Assembly (NCBI RefSeq): GCF_026625805.1
Contig: NZ_CP113064.1
Coordinates: forward strand, 1-64,000
Reading direction: 5' to 3'
DNA: 64,000 nt
From: Brevundimonas sp. SL130
GTDB taxonomy: Bacteria > Pseudomonadota > Alphaproteobacteria > Caulobacterales > Caulobacteraceae
A program made the translations under genes and the position numbers. Every line of letters begins with the position of its first letter. Within the stretch, counting starts at the first letter, position 1. Positions 27,824 to 37,537 of this stretch are shown here, piece after piece. The notes under the pieces were generated by a model, which worked only from the letters and a program-made list of their open reading frames with translations, had not been told where the DNA came from and did not search any database.

Positions 27824-29713
27824 CTATTGGCAGGCGAGGCACTCGTCGTAGTCAGTCTTGGGGATCGAGAAGAGGTCGGGCTGGTTCGGATCGATGACCG
27901 CCTCCACCTTGTCCTCGGCGCCGGCGAAGGCGGCGCGCTGCACCGACTTGGAGCGCAGATAATACAGCGACTTCACGCCGCGTTCCCAGGCGGACCAGTG
28001 CAGCATGTGCAGGTCCCATTTGTTGACGTCGCCGGGGATGAACAGGTTCAGCGATTGCGCCTGGCAGATTTCCGGCGCGCGGTCGGCGGCCAGTTCCACC
28101 ACCCAGCGCTGGTCCAGTTCGAAGGCGGTCTTGTAGATGCCCTTCTCGTCCTCGTTCAGGGCGTCCAGGTGCTGGACCGAGCCCTCGTGTTCGAGGATCG
28201 AGTTCCAGACCGACTCGGTGTTGATCCCCTTCTCGTCGAGCAGACGCTCCAGATAGGGGTTCTTGACCGCGAACGAGCCCGACAGGGTCTTGTGGGTGTA
28301 GATATTGGCCGGGATCGGCTCGATGCCCGCCGAGGTGCCGCCGCAAATGATCGAGATCGAGGCGGTCGGGGCGATGGCCAGCTTGTGGCTGAACCGCTCC
28401 ATCACGCCGCGTTCGGCGGCGTCCAGGCAAGGGCCCTTTTCTTCAGCCAGGACGCGGCTGGCCTTGTCGGCCTCGCGACGCAGGTGCTTGAACAGGCGCA
28501 TGTTCCACGACTTGGCCATGGCGCTTTCGAAGGCGACGCCCTGGCCTTGCAGGAAGGAGTGGAAGCCCATCAGGCCCAGACCGACCGAACGTTCGCGCTT
28601 GGCCGAATAGACGGCGGCCTTCATTTCCTCCGGGGCGCGGCGGATGAAGTCCTCCAGCACATTGTCCAGGAAGCGCATGATGTCTTCGATGAACTTGGGC
28701 TCTTCGCGCCACTCCAGGAAGGTCTCGGCATTGACCGACGACAGGCAGCAGACGGCGGTCCGGTCCACGCCCAGGTGATCGCGGCCGGTGTGCAGCATGA
28801 TTTCGGCGCACAGGTTCGACTGTTTGACCTTCAGGCCCAGCTCACGCTGGTGCGGCGCCATCTGGCGGTTCACCGTGTCGGAGAAGATCATATAGGGCTC
28901 GCCGGTCTGCATCCGGATGTCGAGCAGCTTGGTCCACAGCGAGCGGGCGTCGACGGTCTTGATGACCGCACCGTCCTTGGGCGACTTCAGGTCGAAGCTG
29001 TCGCCGGCCTTCACCGCCTCCATGAATTCGTCGGTGACGTTGACGCCGTGGTGCAGGTTCAGGGACTTGCGATTGAAGTCGCCCGAAGGTTTGCGGATCT
29101 CGAGGAACTCCTCGATCTCGGGATGGTGGATGTCCAGATAGACGGCGGCCGAGCCGCGGCGCAGCGAGCCCTGGCTGATCGCCAGGGTCAGGCTGTCCAT
29201 CACGCGGATGAAGGGGATGATGCCCGAGGTCTTGCCCGCGCCCTTGACCTTCTCGCCGATGGAGCGGACGCCGCCCCAGTAGGTGCCGATGCCGCCGCCG
29301 TTCGAGGCCAGGGCCACGTTCTCGTTCCAGACGCTCTGGATGCCGTCCAGGCTGTCGCCGACCGCGTTCAGGAAGCAGGAGATCGGCAGGCCGCGATCCG
29401 CGCCGCCGTTCGACAGGACCGGGGTCGCCGGCATGAACCACAGGCGGCTCATATAGTCGTACAGACGCTGGGCATGATCGGCGTCGTCCGAGAAGGCGGT
29501 CGAGACGCGGGCGAACATGTCCTGGTAGCTCTCGCCCGCCAGCAGGTAGCGGTCTTCCAGGGTCTTCTTGCCGAAGTCGGTCAGCAGGGCGTCGCGCGAA
29601 CGATCCACCTGGACCGATTTCACGACAGTCAGATGCGGCTTCTCAGGGGTCGCGTTCGTCACAACACCTTGGAATTCCGTCGTCTTCAAAGCCTCGCCGC
29701 CAGCCATGGTCAT
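27824..29713 (-). CDS. nrdA: Ribonucleoside-diphosphate reductase, alpha subunit (class I)
   Basis: It reduces ribonucleotides to deoxyribonucleotides with NrdB. About 629 residues. The active-site elements are ISCFLN (first redox Cys), SNLCAEI (Asn, thiyl Cys, Glu), AVCCLSS (second redox Cys), SLYYLRSKS (the Tyr pair of the radical path) and the C-terminal shuttle cysteines DYDECLACQ. There is no N-terminal ATP-cone, so allosteric dATP shut-off through that domain is missing. Start ATG 29713 has AGGA upstream; an in-frame start at 29797 would overlap the NrdR boxes. The nrdB gene is 18 kb away. Confidence 0.95.
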   Translation of the reverse strand: MTMAGGEALKTTEFQGVVTNATPEKPHLTVVKSVQVDRSRDALLTDFGKKTLEDRYLLAGESYQDMFARVSTAFSDDADHAQRLYDYMSRLWFMPATPVLSNGGADRGLPISCFLNAVGDSLDGIQSVWNENVALASNGGGIGTYWGGVRSIGEKVKGAGKTSGIIPFIRVMDSLTLAISQGSLRRGSAAVYLDIHHPEIEEFLEIRKPSGDFNRKSLNLHHGVNVTDEFMEAVKAGDSFDLKSPKDGAVIKTVDARSLWTKLLDIRMQTGEPYMIFSDTVNRQMAPHQRELGLKVKQSNLCAEIMLHTGRDHLGVDRTAVCCLSSVNAETFLEWREEPKFIEDIMRFLDNVLEDFIRRAPEEMKAAVYSAKRERSVGLGLMGFHSFLQGQGVAFESAMAKSWNMRLFKHLRREADKASRVLAEEKGPCLDAAERGVMERFSHKLAIAPTASISIICGGTSAGIEPIPANIYTHKTLSGSFAVKNPYLERLLDEKGINTESVWNSILEHEGSVQHLDALNEDEKGIYKTAFELDQRWVVELAADRAPEICQAQSLNLFIPGDVNKWDLHMLHWSAWERGVKSLYYLRSKSVQRAAFAGAEDKVEAVIDPNQPDLFSIPKTDYDECLACQ

Positions 29714-29757
29714 CTGCGTCCTGAACAATAAACAGCCTAGAGCCACCTGCGTCGCAA

Positions 29758-29804
29758 CCACATCATCTAGTGGCTTCAACGCTCCCCGAGCCCACATATA
29801 GGGC
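29758..29804 (-). promoter_or_regulatory. Paired NrdR boxes upstream of nrdA
   Basis: Two 16-bp palindrome-like sites read on the minus strand as GCCCTATATGTGGGCT (29789-29804) and CCACTAGATGATGTGG (29758-29773). They resemble the NrdR consensus (ACAC-TATATATA-GTGT type), matching about 10 and 11 of 16 by hand. Their centres are 31 bp apart, the spacing known for NrdR box pairs. NrdR is the ATP-cone repressor of ribonucleotide reductase genes. Confidence 0.6.
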
Positions 29805-29987
29805 GCACATGCCTAATAACCCGTCAACGTCTTGACGCTCGCTTTGTCGGCGAATCGGTCGGACAAGTCGTCCACGCCTGGGGAAAATCCAGCGAGCAAG
29901 CCAGCGAACCCATCGGGAGCCTTCGCAGCTGCAGTATCACGAACGCGTGATCGGAACCTCAGTCGAGCGTGGCCGTTTCGGCGCCCC

Positions 29988-30785
29988 ATGGCTGTTTTAA
30001 ATATCCGTCCCGTTTTGATACGCATCCTGACAATCGCGCGCACGGAGATCGTGGCTTTGACGGCGCTTTTCGTCACCGCCATCAGCGTCACGAGCTTCAT
30101 CGAGATCGCCGACGCCATGACCGAGGCCGACGGCCAGGCCTTCGATCATCAAGTGCTGGCCCTGCTGCGCCCCTATGCCGACGATCCCGGCCGCCCCTGG
30201 GGGCCGGGGTGGCTGAAGGAGGCGGCGGCCGACATCACCTCCCTGGGCGGTATAGCGGTGCTGGGCCTGTTCGCCCTGATCGTCATCGTCTTCCTGCTGA
30301 GTCAGAGGAAATGGCTGTCGTCCCTGCTGCTGGCCCTGGGCCTGGCGGGCGGGGTGATGCTGAGCGAAGGGCTGAAGGCGGTGTTCGAGCGCGAGCGCCC
30401 GCCCCAGCTCATGCAGGCGGTCGAAACCACCAACGCCAGCTTCCCCTCCGGCCACGCCCTGCTGGCGACCGTCTTCTATCTGAGCGTCGCCGTCATGCTG
30501 ACGCGGGCCTTTCCGCGTCCAGGGTTCAAGATCTTTGTCCTGGGCGTCGGCATGGTCATGGCCCTGCTGGTCGGGCTGACCCGCATCTATCTGGGGGCGC
30601 ACTGGGCGACGGACGTCTTCGCCGGCTGGGCTGCGGGCTCGGCCTGGGCCATGGCCCTGTGGCTGGCGGCCTATGGGATCGCGCGCTGGCAGAAGCGTCG
30701 CCGCGCGCCCCTACAGGACGAGCCGTCGCCGATCGAGCCCGAAACGCCAGAGCCCCCGAGCATAGACGATCCGACCAAAGTCTAG
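29988..30785 (+). CDS. PAP2-family membrane phosphatase
   Basis: A 265-residue membrane protein with several helices and the three-part phosphatase signature: KAVFERERPP (KX6RP), FPSGHAL (PSGH) and RIYLGAHWATDV (RX5HX3D). It likely dephosphorylates a lipid phosphate such as undecaprenyl pyrophosphate or phosphatidylglycerophosphate; the substrate is unknown. I start at ATG 29988, just before the hydrophobic part. The frame is open from 29832 but the added residues look unstructured. It diverges from nrdA. Confidence 0.88.
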   Translation: MAVLNIRPVLIRILTIARTEIVALTALFVTAISVTSFIEIADAMTEADGQAFDHQVLALLRPYADDPGRPWGPGWLKEAAADITSLGGIAVLGLFALIVIVFLLSQRKWLSSLLLALGLAGGVMLSEGLKAVFERERPPQLMQAVETTNASFPSGHALLATVFYLSVAVMLTRAFPRPGFKIFVLGVGMVMALLVGLTRIYLGAHWATDVFAGWAAGSAWAMALWLAAYGIARWQKRRRAPLQDEPSPIEPETPEPPSIDDPTKV

Positions 30786-30871
30786 ACCCGTCCTCGCGTT
30801 GGACGCAGGGTAGTCTGCCCTACGACGCCGCCTCGATCTGAACAGGGCGGCGCGCAGACGGGAGAGACGCC

Positions 30872-32198
30872 ATGGACCATGCCGCCCTCTATGCCGAACG
30901 GCTGAAGACCCCGGACCAGGCCGCCGCCCTGATCGTATCGGGCGCCAAGGTGGCCATGGGCCTGGGCGTGTCGCAACCCCCGGCCCTGCTGAAGGCCCTG
31001 GCCGAACGGGCCGAGCGGGGCGAGGTCGAGGATGTGAACCTCTATTATCTGCTCTCCACCTCGATCGCCGGCGACACCGTGCTGCGCTATGAGCTGATGG
31101 ACCGGATCCGGCCGTGGAGCCTGTTCCACAGCGCCGTCGAACGCCGGCTGGAGCAACGCGCCTTCGAAGAAGGGCGGCCCAATCCGGTCCAGTTCATCCC
31201 GACCGGCTTCCAGCAGTCGCCCCGGCTGCTGTGCGACGAGGTCGGGGTGGATGCGCTGGTCTGCACCGTCTCGCCGATGGACGCCGACGGATTCTTTTCC
31301 TTCGGGACCAATACCGACTACGCCAAGCCGGTGTCGGAGACGGCCCGGACCATCGTGGTCGAGGTCAATCCGCACATGCCGCGCGTGTTTGGCGACTGCA
31401 CCGTCCATGTGTCCAGGGTCGCGGGGATCGTCGAACACGCCGCCCCGCTGCTGGTCGTGCCCAGGGCCGAGCCCCAGCCGGCCGACCTCGCCATCGGTCG
31501 GCTGGGGATCATCGCCGGTCTGGTCGAGGACGGGGCGACGCTGCAAATGGGGATCGGCGCCCTGCCCAACGCCGTCTGCGACGCCTTGAAGCACCACCGC
31601 GACCTGGGGGTCCATACCGAGATGCTGACGCCGGGCCTGGTCGAGCTGATGCAGGCCGGGGTGGCCAATCACGCCCGCAAGACCCTGCACCCTGGCGTCG
31701 GGGTCTTCGCCTTCTCGATGGGCGACCAGAACACCTATGACTTCCTGGACGGCAATCGCGGGCTTGAGGCCCCGTCCGGTCTCTTATGTGAACGATCCGG
31801 CGGTGATCGCGCGCAACGCCAAGATGGTCTCGGTCAACGCCACGCTTCAGATCGACCTGAGCGGCGCCTGTTGTTCGGAGTTCCTGAACGGGCGCCAGTT
31901 CACCGCCTCGGGCGGACAGCTGGACTTTGTGCGCGGCGCCTATGGGTCCGAAGGCGGCAAGTCGATCATCGCCTGCCATGCGACGGCGGCCAAGGGGACC
32001 TGTTCGCGCATCGTCGCCCGGCTGGACGGCCCGGTCACCACGCCCCGCAACGACGTCCACATCATCGTCACCGAGCACGGCTGGACGAACCTGAAGGGCA
32101 AATCGACCCGCGAGCGGGCGCGTGCCCTGATCGCCCTGGCCGCGCCCCAGTTCCGCGACGAACTGACGGCGGAGGCGGGACGGCAGGGATTGATCTGA
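30872..32198 (+). pseudogene. Acetyl-CoA hydrolase / CoA-transferase family, frameshifted
   Basis: The two halves fit one protein of about 441 residues. The N-terminal part (MDHAALYAERLKTPDQAAAL, GDCTVHVSRVAGIVEH, TLQMGIGALPNAV) is in one frame. The C-terminal part (ARPVSYVNDPAVIARNAKMV, SGGQLDFVRGAYGSEGGK, IIVTEHGWTNLKGKSTRERA) is in another. They join at four C at 31770-31773, and removing one C restores GLEARPVSYVND. The catalytic glutamate and GGQ.DF.RGA motif are present. This is either a recent inactivation or a homopolymer sequencing error. Confidence 0.88.
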
Positions 32199-32266
32199 CC
32201 CCAGCCCTTCTGACCCCAAGCTTGCGAGTCGTTATCGACTTTTCATTTCCGACGTCGCGGCCTAAA

Positions 32267-32355
32267 CCCCGCATCGTCATCGGGGAGTAGCCGCCCGCAA
32301 CGATTAGCGGGGCTCGCGTCAACATACTTCCTCTCCCGGAGAGGATGGTGCGGGA
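32267..32355 (+). promoter_or_regulatory. yybP-ykoY manganese riboswitch
   Basis: The conserved loops GGGGAGTAGC (32282-32291) and CGTCAACATACTTC are in the right order, separated by a hairpin CCCGC/GCGGG. An outer stem CCCGCA (32268-32273) pairs with TGCGGG (32349-32354), giving the family's P1. Members of this RNA family sense Mn2+ and often precede TMEM165/GDT1, MntP or P-type ATPase genes, exactly as here. The ATG at 32345 lies inside the closing stem, so the real start of the transporter is further on. Confidence 0.82.
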
Positions 32356-32410
32356 ACGGTCCAGGTCATTTGTGATCCGGATCACGGCAAGACCGGCGGC
32401 TTTCGCAGGG

Positions 32411-33046
32411 ATGTCCACGCGGGGCCCGGCTGCGAACGCCACAGGTCCGTCCGCCGAGGCTCCCGCGCACACAGGTTCCTTCTTGGAAGCCTTTCTGATC
32501 TCGACCGGCCTGGTCTCCATCGCGGAGATCGGGGACAAGACGATGTTGCTGTCCATCGTGATGGCGGCGACCTGGCGACGACCGACGCCCATCATCCTGG
32601 GCATTCTCGCCGCCACCCTGCTGAACCACGCCTTTGCGGCCCTGGCCGGCACGGTGCTGGCCCATTTCATCACCGGCGAATGGATGCGCTGGATCGTCGG
32701 CGTCGCCTTCCTGGGCTTCGCCGCCTGGGCCCTGATCCCCGATACGCTGGACGAGCAGAAGGGCGAGGTTCAGCGCGGCTTCTGGGCCATCTTCTGGACC
32801 ACCGCCTCGGCCTTCTTCCTGATCGAGATGGGCGACAAGACCCAGGTCGCCACCGCCATGCTGGCCGCCCGGTTCGAGAACCTGCCCCTGGTCGTGGCCG
32901 GATCGACCCTGGGCATGATGCTGGTCAACGGGCCCGCCGTCCTGCTGGGGGAAAAGGCGGCGAAGACCTTGCCGCTGAAATGGATCCGCCTGGCCGCCGC
33001 CGTCGGCTTTGCGGGCACAGGGTTGTGGATTCTGTTCGCGCCGTAA
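32411..33046 (+). CDS. TMEM165/GDT1-family Mn2+ (Ca2+) transporter
   Basis: About 211 residues with six hydrophobic helices and the two signature repeats IAEIGDKT and IEMGDKT (E-x-G-D-K-T), which form the cation site. Bacterial members export Mn2+ across the inner membrane, and the upstream manganese riboswitch supports that role here. I chose ATG 32411; a GTG at 32372 is possible. A start at 32345 falls in the riboswitch stem. No neighbouring gene is clearly in its operon. Confidence 0.88.
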   Translation: MSTRGPAANATGPSAEAPAHTGSFLEAFLISTGLVSIAEIGDKTMLLSIVMAATWRRPTPIILGILAATLLNHAFAALAGTVLAHFITGEWMRWIVGVAFLGFAAWALIPDTLDEQKGEVQRGFWAIFWTTASAFFLIEMGDKTQVATAMLAARFENLPLVVAGSTLGMMLVNGPAVLLGEKAAKTLPLKWIRLAAAVGFAGTGLWILFAP

Positions 33047-33096
33047 GCCCTGTCCCGGCCCTCGCCATCCGCCCGGCCGGGCCTTACCAAGGACGG

Positions 33097-34431
33097 ATGC
33101 GCCTTCCGCTTCGATCCCTCATCTCGCTGGCTGTCCTCACACTGATGGGGCCGCTGGGCTTGCCGGCCAGCGCAAAGCCGGCCGCGCCCGCCTATGCCGT
33201 GGACGGCGACTGCGGCGGTCGGCCCGCGACCACGGTGCGGATGGCGCCCGGCTACTGTCTGGGTCTGGTCTGGCAGGGAGCAGGCGCCGACGGACCGCGC
33301 ATGCCGCGCGGCCTTATGACCCTGTCCGGCGGCGACTGGCTGGTCACCGATCTGGGCGGGTGGGAGCCGGGACGCGGCGCGGTCTGGCGGCTGTCGTTCG
33401 ATACCGACGGCGCGGCGCGCTGGCGACGACTGGCCCAGGGGCTCAGCATGCCCCACACGGTGGCGCGGGGACCGGACGGACGGATCTATGTGTCCGAGAT
33501 GAACCGCATCCTGACGCTGGACCCGGACGCGGCCGACCCGTCCGCGACGGTGCGGACCGTGATCGGCGACCTGCCGGACAACCGGCTGCACGACAATCGC
33601 CACCCCCTGTCCAGTTTCGTCTTCGACGGCGACGGCGCCCTGCTGGTCAATGTGGGGGCGCCCAGCGACCGGTGTCTGGACGTTCGGGGTCGGCCACGCA
33701 CCGACGGCTCAGGCGGATGCGCCGACAGCGTCGAAACGGCCCAGGTGCGACGCCACGCCTATCTGGGCGACGGTCGGTGGGCGCAGGACAGCACGGTCTT
33801 CGCCTCGGGCCTGCGCAACTCCATCGCCCTGGTGCGGCATCCGTCGGGCACGATCCTGCAAGGCGAGAACTCGGTCGATCTGACCAAGCCCGACCATCCC
33901 TATGACGAGATCAATGTCCTGCGTCAGGGCGGCCATTACGGCTGGCCCTATTGTGTGGACCTGACCACGCCCCTGCCCGGTTGGAGCGCAGGCCAGGCGC
34001 GGTGTGGCCAGAGGGACAAGCCGGTCGCCCTGCTGCCGCCGCACGCCGCGCCGCTGGACCTGATCTATTACGAAGGGGCGATGTTCCCCGAACTGCGCGG
34101 CCGGCTGCTGATGAGCTGGCACGGCTATCGTCGCGCGGGCGGTCGGATCGTGGCGGCCGAGACGGACGCGCAAGGCCGGCCCCTGACCGACATCGGCGGA
34201 CGCTACGCCATCTATCCGCGCGGCTCCCTGCCCTATCCGGCCGGTGCGCCCAGCGTGCGCGGCAAGGTGCTGACGCCGGGCTGGGACAGGGTGGCGGGCC
34301 GACAGCCGCGCGGCGCGCCGGTGGTCATGGCGGTCGCCGCCGACGGGTCGATCTGGGTGGCGGACGATCGCAACCGGGCCATCCTGAGGATCGCCCAGTC
34401 AGAGGTGGCCCAGTCAGAGGTCGCTCACTAG
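33097..34431 (+). CDS. PQQ-dependent sugar dehydrogenase-like protein (GSDH family)
   Basis: A 444-residue exported protein with signal peptide LRSLISLAVLTLMGPLGLPASA and a six-bladed propeller pattern: GLSMPHTVARGPDGRIYVSE, HPLSSFVFDGDGALLVNVGA, FASGLRNSIALVRHPSGTI and GGHYGWPYC. Relatives are soluble glucose or sorbosone dehydrogenases that use PQQ with Ca2+. The substrate is not known. The ribosome-binding site AAGGA precedes the ATG. The last codons repeat QSEVA. An IS630 is inserted in its TAG stop codon, but the stop is regenerated. Confidence 0.85.
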   Translation: MRLPLRSLISLAVLTLMGPLGLPASAKPAAPAYAVDGDCGGRPATTVRMAPGYCLGLVWQGAGADGPRMPRGLMTLSGGDWLVTDLGGWEPGRGAVWRLSFDTDGAARWRRLAQGLSMPHTVARGPDGRIYVSEMNRILTLDPDAADPSATVRTVIGDLPDNRLHDNRHPLSSFVFDGDGALLVNVGAPSDRCLDVRGRPRTDGSGGCADSVETAQVRRHAYLGDGRWAQDSTVFASGLRNSIALVRHPSGTILQGENSVDLTKPDHPYDEINVLRQGGHYGWPYCVDLTTPLPGWSAGQARCGQRDKPVALLPPHAAPLDLIYYEGAMFPELRGRLLMSWHGYRRAGGRIVAAETDAQGRPLTDIGGRYAIYPRGSLPYPAGAPSVRGKVLTPGWDRVAGRQPRGAPVVMAVAADGSIWVADDRNRAILRIAQSEVAQSEVAH

Positions 34432-35481
34432 AGCATTTGGCGACCTGATTGAATCGTTTGGGATTCCCAAGGGGTCCGGGTTCTGATTCAACCTTCGTGC
34501 TGGAGGCGGAGGCCAGCATGAATGAGCAAGGCGCTATCGGTAGATTTGCGTGATCGTGTGATCGCGGCGATTGAGGGCGGGATGTCGTGCCGTCAGGCGG
34601 CGGCCCGGTTCGGGGTCAGCGCGGCCAGCGCGATCCGCTGGCGCTCGCGGGTCCGCAGGCAGGGCGACGTGCGGCCGGGGCCTCTGGGCGGAGATCGGCG
34701 CTCTGGGCGGATTGAAGGCCATGCCGACCTGATCCTGGGCCTGGTCGAGCGCAAGAGCGACATCACCCTGGCGGAGCTTCAGACGGCTCTGGCCGAACAG
34801 GGCGTGGGGACCAGCCTGTCGAGCTTGTGGCGGTTCTTCGTGCGCCGCCGGATCTCGCTCCAAAAAAGTCGGCGCACGCGGACGAACAGAGCCGCCCCGA
34901 CGTCCTGAGCCGGCGTCAGGCCTGGTTCGACAGCCAGCTCGACCTCGATCCCGAGCGGCTCGTCTTCATCGATGAGACGGGAGCCTCGACCAAGATGGCC
35001 CGCCGCCACGGACGTGCGCCGCGCGGGCAGCGGCTGAGGTGCAGCGTGCCGCACGGTCACTGGAAGACGACCACCTTCGTCGGAGCCTTGAGGCTGACGG
35101 GCATGACCGCCCCGATGGTGCTCGACGGCCCGATGAACGGCGCCTGGTTCCTGGCCTATGTCGAACAGGTGCTGGCCCCGACCCTGAAGCCCGGCGACGT
35201 GGTGATCATGGACAATCTCGCCGCCCACAAGAGCACGCCCATCAGGGACGCCATCGAGGCTGTCGGCGCACGGCTGCTCTTCCTGCCGCCCTACAGTCCC
35301 GACCTCAACCCGATCGAGAACGCCTTCGCCAAGCTCAAGGCCCTGCTGAGAAAGGCCGCCGCTCGGACAATCGACCAACTCTGGGACGCCATCGCCCGCA
35401 TCATCCAGACCTACTCTCCCCAAGAATGCGCCAACTACTTCGCCGCCGCCGGCTATGATGCAGACTGATCGGAAAATGCTC
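34431..35481 (+). mobile_element. IS630-family insertion sequence, second type
   Basis: Ends GAGCATTTGGC and the complement of GAGCATTTTCC, flanked by TA on both sides (34429-34430 and 35482-35483). The transposase sequence differs strongly from that of the IS630 at 19612, so it is a separate member of the family. It lies between the sugar dehydrogenase and the Nudix gene. Confidence 0.9.
34522..35468 (+). CDS. IS630-family transposase, two overlapping frames
   Basis: Frame one (34522-34908) is the helix-turn-helix part: [20 protein letters not shown] and [14 protein letters not shown]. Frame two continues to 35468 with the DDE part: [30 protein letters not shown], and [19 protein letters not shown]. 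They meet at CCAAAAAAGT near 34859-34868, where a -1 slip on the six A gives [20 protein letters not shown] lies before ATG 34522. All catalytic residues are present, so it may be active by programmed frameshift. Confidence 0.87.
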
Positions 35482-35497
35482 TAGGCGGACGGCGCGC

Positions 35498-36079
35498 CTA
35501 GGTCCGGAGCGTCAGAGCCAGGTGCTGCAACAACATAATGGTCTTGGCGTCGCGGATGCGGCCGTCGGCGATCATGGCCAGGGCTTCGTCCAGCGTGGGC
35601 TCCAGCACCTCGATGTCCTCACCCTCGTCCGGATGGCCGCCGCCGTCGCCGATCCGCATCGAGGGGTCGTACTCGGCGACGAAGAAGTGCAGGATTTCGG
35701 TGACGGAGCCGGGGCTCATGAAGGCCTCGAACACCTTGCGCACCGCGCCGAGGCGATAGCCCAGCTCTTCCTCGACCTCGGCGCGGATCCGCACCTCGGG
35801 TTCGGCGTCGTCCAGCAGACCGGCCGCCGCCTCGATCAGCAGATCGTCATAGCCGTTCAGATAGGCCGGCAACCGGAACTGGCGCACCAGCAACACCGTG
35901 CCCGCCGCCGGATTATAGGGCAGCAGCACCGCCCCATTGCCCCGGTCGTAATGTTCCCGGTCCTGGGTCTGCCAGACACCGTCGCGCCGCTTCCAGTCGA
36001 AACGGGTCGTCTTCAGCACATACCAGTTGTCCGAGAGAAGCCGGGTCTCGTGGATCCTGAGGCGGTCCTTGACGGTCAT
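35498..36079 (-). CDS. Nudix hydrolase, NudK / GDP-mannose pyrophosphatase-like
   Basis: A 193-residue Nudix protein. [23 protein letters not shown] is followed by the Nudix helix ([20 protein letters not shown] then VEEELGY) and YMSPG-like [19 protein letters not shown], an arrangement typical of E. coli NudK and ADP-ribose pyrophosphatases. It would hydrolyse GDP-mannose or ADP-ribose; the substrate is uncertain. It follows argG by 23 bp in the same direction. Confidence 0.88.
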   Translation of the reverse strand: MTVKDRLRIHETRLLSDNWYVLKTTRFDWKRRDGVWQTQDREHYDRGNGAVLLPYNPAAGTVLLVRQFRLPAYLNGYDDLLIEAAAGLLDDAEPEVRIRAEVEEELGYRLGAVRKVFEAFMSPGSVTEILHFFVAEYDPSMRIGDGGGHPDEGEDIEVLEPTLDEALAMIADGRIRDAKTIMLLQHLALTLRT

Positions 36080-36102
36080 CGGCTTCCCTCGGCGGTCTAT
36101 CG

Positions 36103-37341
36103 CTAGGCCTTGCGGGCGTCGCGCTTGGCCAGGACGCGCAGGCGCAGGGCGTTCAGCTTGATGAAGCCGGCGGCGTCCTTGTGGTCATAGGCCTGGACGC
36201 CCTCTTCGAAGGTCACCAGATCCTGGTCGTAAAGGCTGTGGGGGCTCTCGCGGCCGATGACCGAGACATTACCCTTGTACAGCTTGACCTTGACCACGCC
36301 CGAGACCTTTTCCTGGCTCAGGTCGATGGCGGCCTGGAGCATCTCGCGCTCGGGCGAGAACCAGAAGCCGTTGTAGATCAGCTCGGCGTATTTCGGCATC
36401 AGCTGGTCCTTCAGGTGCATGGAGCCGCCGTCCAGGGTGATGCTTTCGATGCCGCGGTGGGCCGCGATCAGGATCGTGCCGCCAGGGGTCTCATAGACGC
36501 CGCGCGACTTCATGCCGACGAAGCGGTTCTCGACCAGATCCAGACGGCCGATGCCGTTGTCGTGGCCGTACTGGTTCAGGGCGGTCAGGATCGTGGCCGG
36601 CGACATGGCCTCGCCGTTGATCGAGACGGCGTCGCCCTTCTCGAAACCGATCTCGATGACCGTCGCCACATCCGGCGCGTCCTCGGGCGAGATGGTGCGC
36701 TGGTGGACGAACTCGGGCGCCTCGACCGCCGGGTCTTCCAGCACCTTGCCCTCGGAGGACGAGTGCAGAAGGTTGGCGTCAACCGAGAAGGGCGCCTCGC
36801 CGCGCTTGTCCTTGGAGATCGGGATCTGGTTCTTCTCGGCGAAGTCCAGCAGGGCCTCGCGGCTGCGGAACTCCCACTCGCGCCAGGGGGCGATGACGCG
36901 GATGTCGGGCTCCAGGGCGTAATAGCCCAGCTCGAACCGGACCTGATCATTACCCTTGCCGGTCGCGCCGTGACAGACGGCGTCGGCGCCGACCTGACGC
37001 GCGATCTCGATCTGGCGCTTGGAGATCAGCGGGCGGGCGATGGAGGTGCCCAGCAGATAGTCGCCCTCATATTGCGCATTGGCGCGGAACATGGGGAAGA
37101 CGAAGTCGCGCACGAACTCTTCGCGCAGGTCGTCGATGAAGATGTTCTCGGGCTTGATGCCCAGCTTCAGCGCCTTCTCGCGTGCGGGGCCAAGCTCCTC
37201 GCCCTGGCCCAGGTCGGCGGTGAAGGTCACGACCTCGGCGTTATATTCGGTCTGCAGCCATTTCAGGATGATCGAGGTGTCCAGACCGCCCGAATAGGCG
37301 AGGACGACCTTCTTGATGGGCTTGTCGGCGGGGGCGGACAT
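36103..37341 (-). CDS. argG: Argininosuccinate synthase
   Basis: It condenses citrulline and aspartate with ATP, the penultimate step of arginine synthesis in the cytoplasm. About 412 residues from ATG 37341, with the ATP-pyrophosphatase loop [15 protein letters not shown] near the N terminus, [15 protein letters not shown] and the SPERE motif near the C terminus. The start at 37341 has AGAAAGAG upstream; the frame stays open to 37419 but the extension is not conserved-looking. It diverges from the M16 peptidase gene. Confidence 0.96.
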   Translation of the reverse strand: MSAPADKPIKKVVLAYSGGLDTSIILKWLQTEYNAEVVTFTADLGQGEELGPAREKALKLGIKPENIFIDDLREEFVRDFVFPMFRANAQYEGDYLLGTSIARPLISKRQIEIARQVGADAVCHGATGKGNDQVRFELGYYALEPDIRVIAPWREWEFRSREALLDFAEKNQIPISKDKRGEAPFSVDANLLHSSSEGKVLEDPAVEAPEFVHQRTISPEDAPDVATVIEIGFEKGDAVSINGEAMSPATILTALNQYGHDNGIGRLDLVENRFVGMKSRGVYETPGGTILIAAHRGIESITLDGGSMHLKDQLMPKYAELIYNGFWFSPEREMLQAAIDLSQEKVSGVVKVKLYKGNVSVIGRESPHSLYDQDLVTFEEGVQAYDHKDAAGFIKLNALRLRVLAKRDARKA

Positions 37342-37537
37342 GGCGGCTCTTTCTACAGGCTTGGGCAGCAGTCTTCGGGGAGTTGACGCGCGCATAAGAC
37401 CGGGGGTCCGGCGATGCAACCTTTTCCGGGGCGAAGGCGCGCGAAGATGAAGCTTTGTTCATGTTCAATGGGTCGCGTTGCCAGCGCATCGACCGTCGTT
37501 ATGGTCCGGTCCAACTGTAACCCAAGGATGTCATTCG

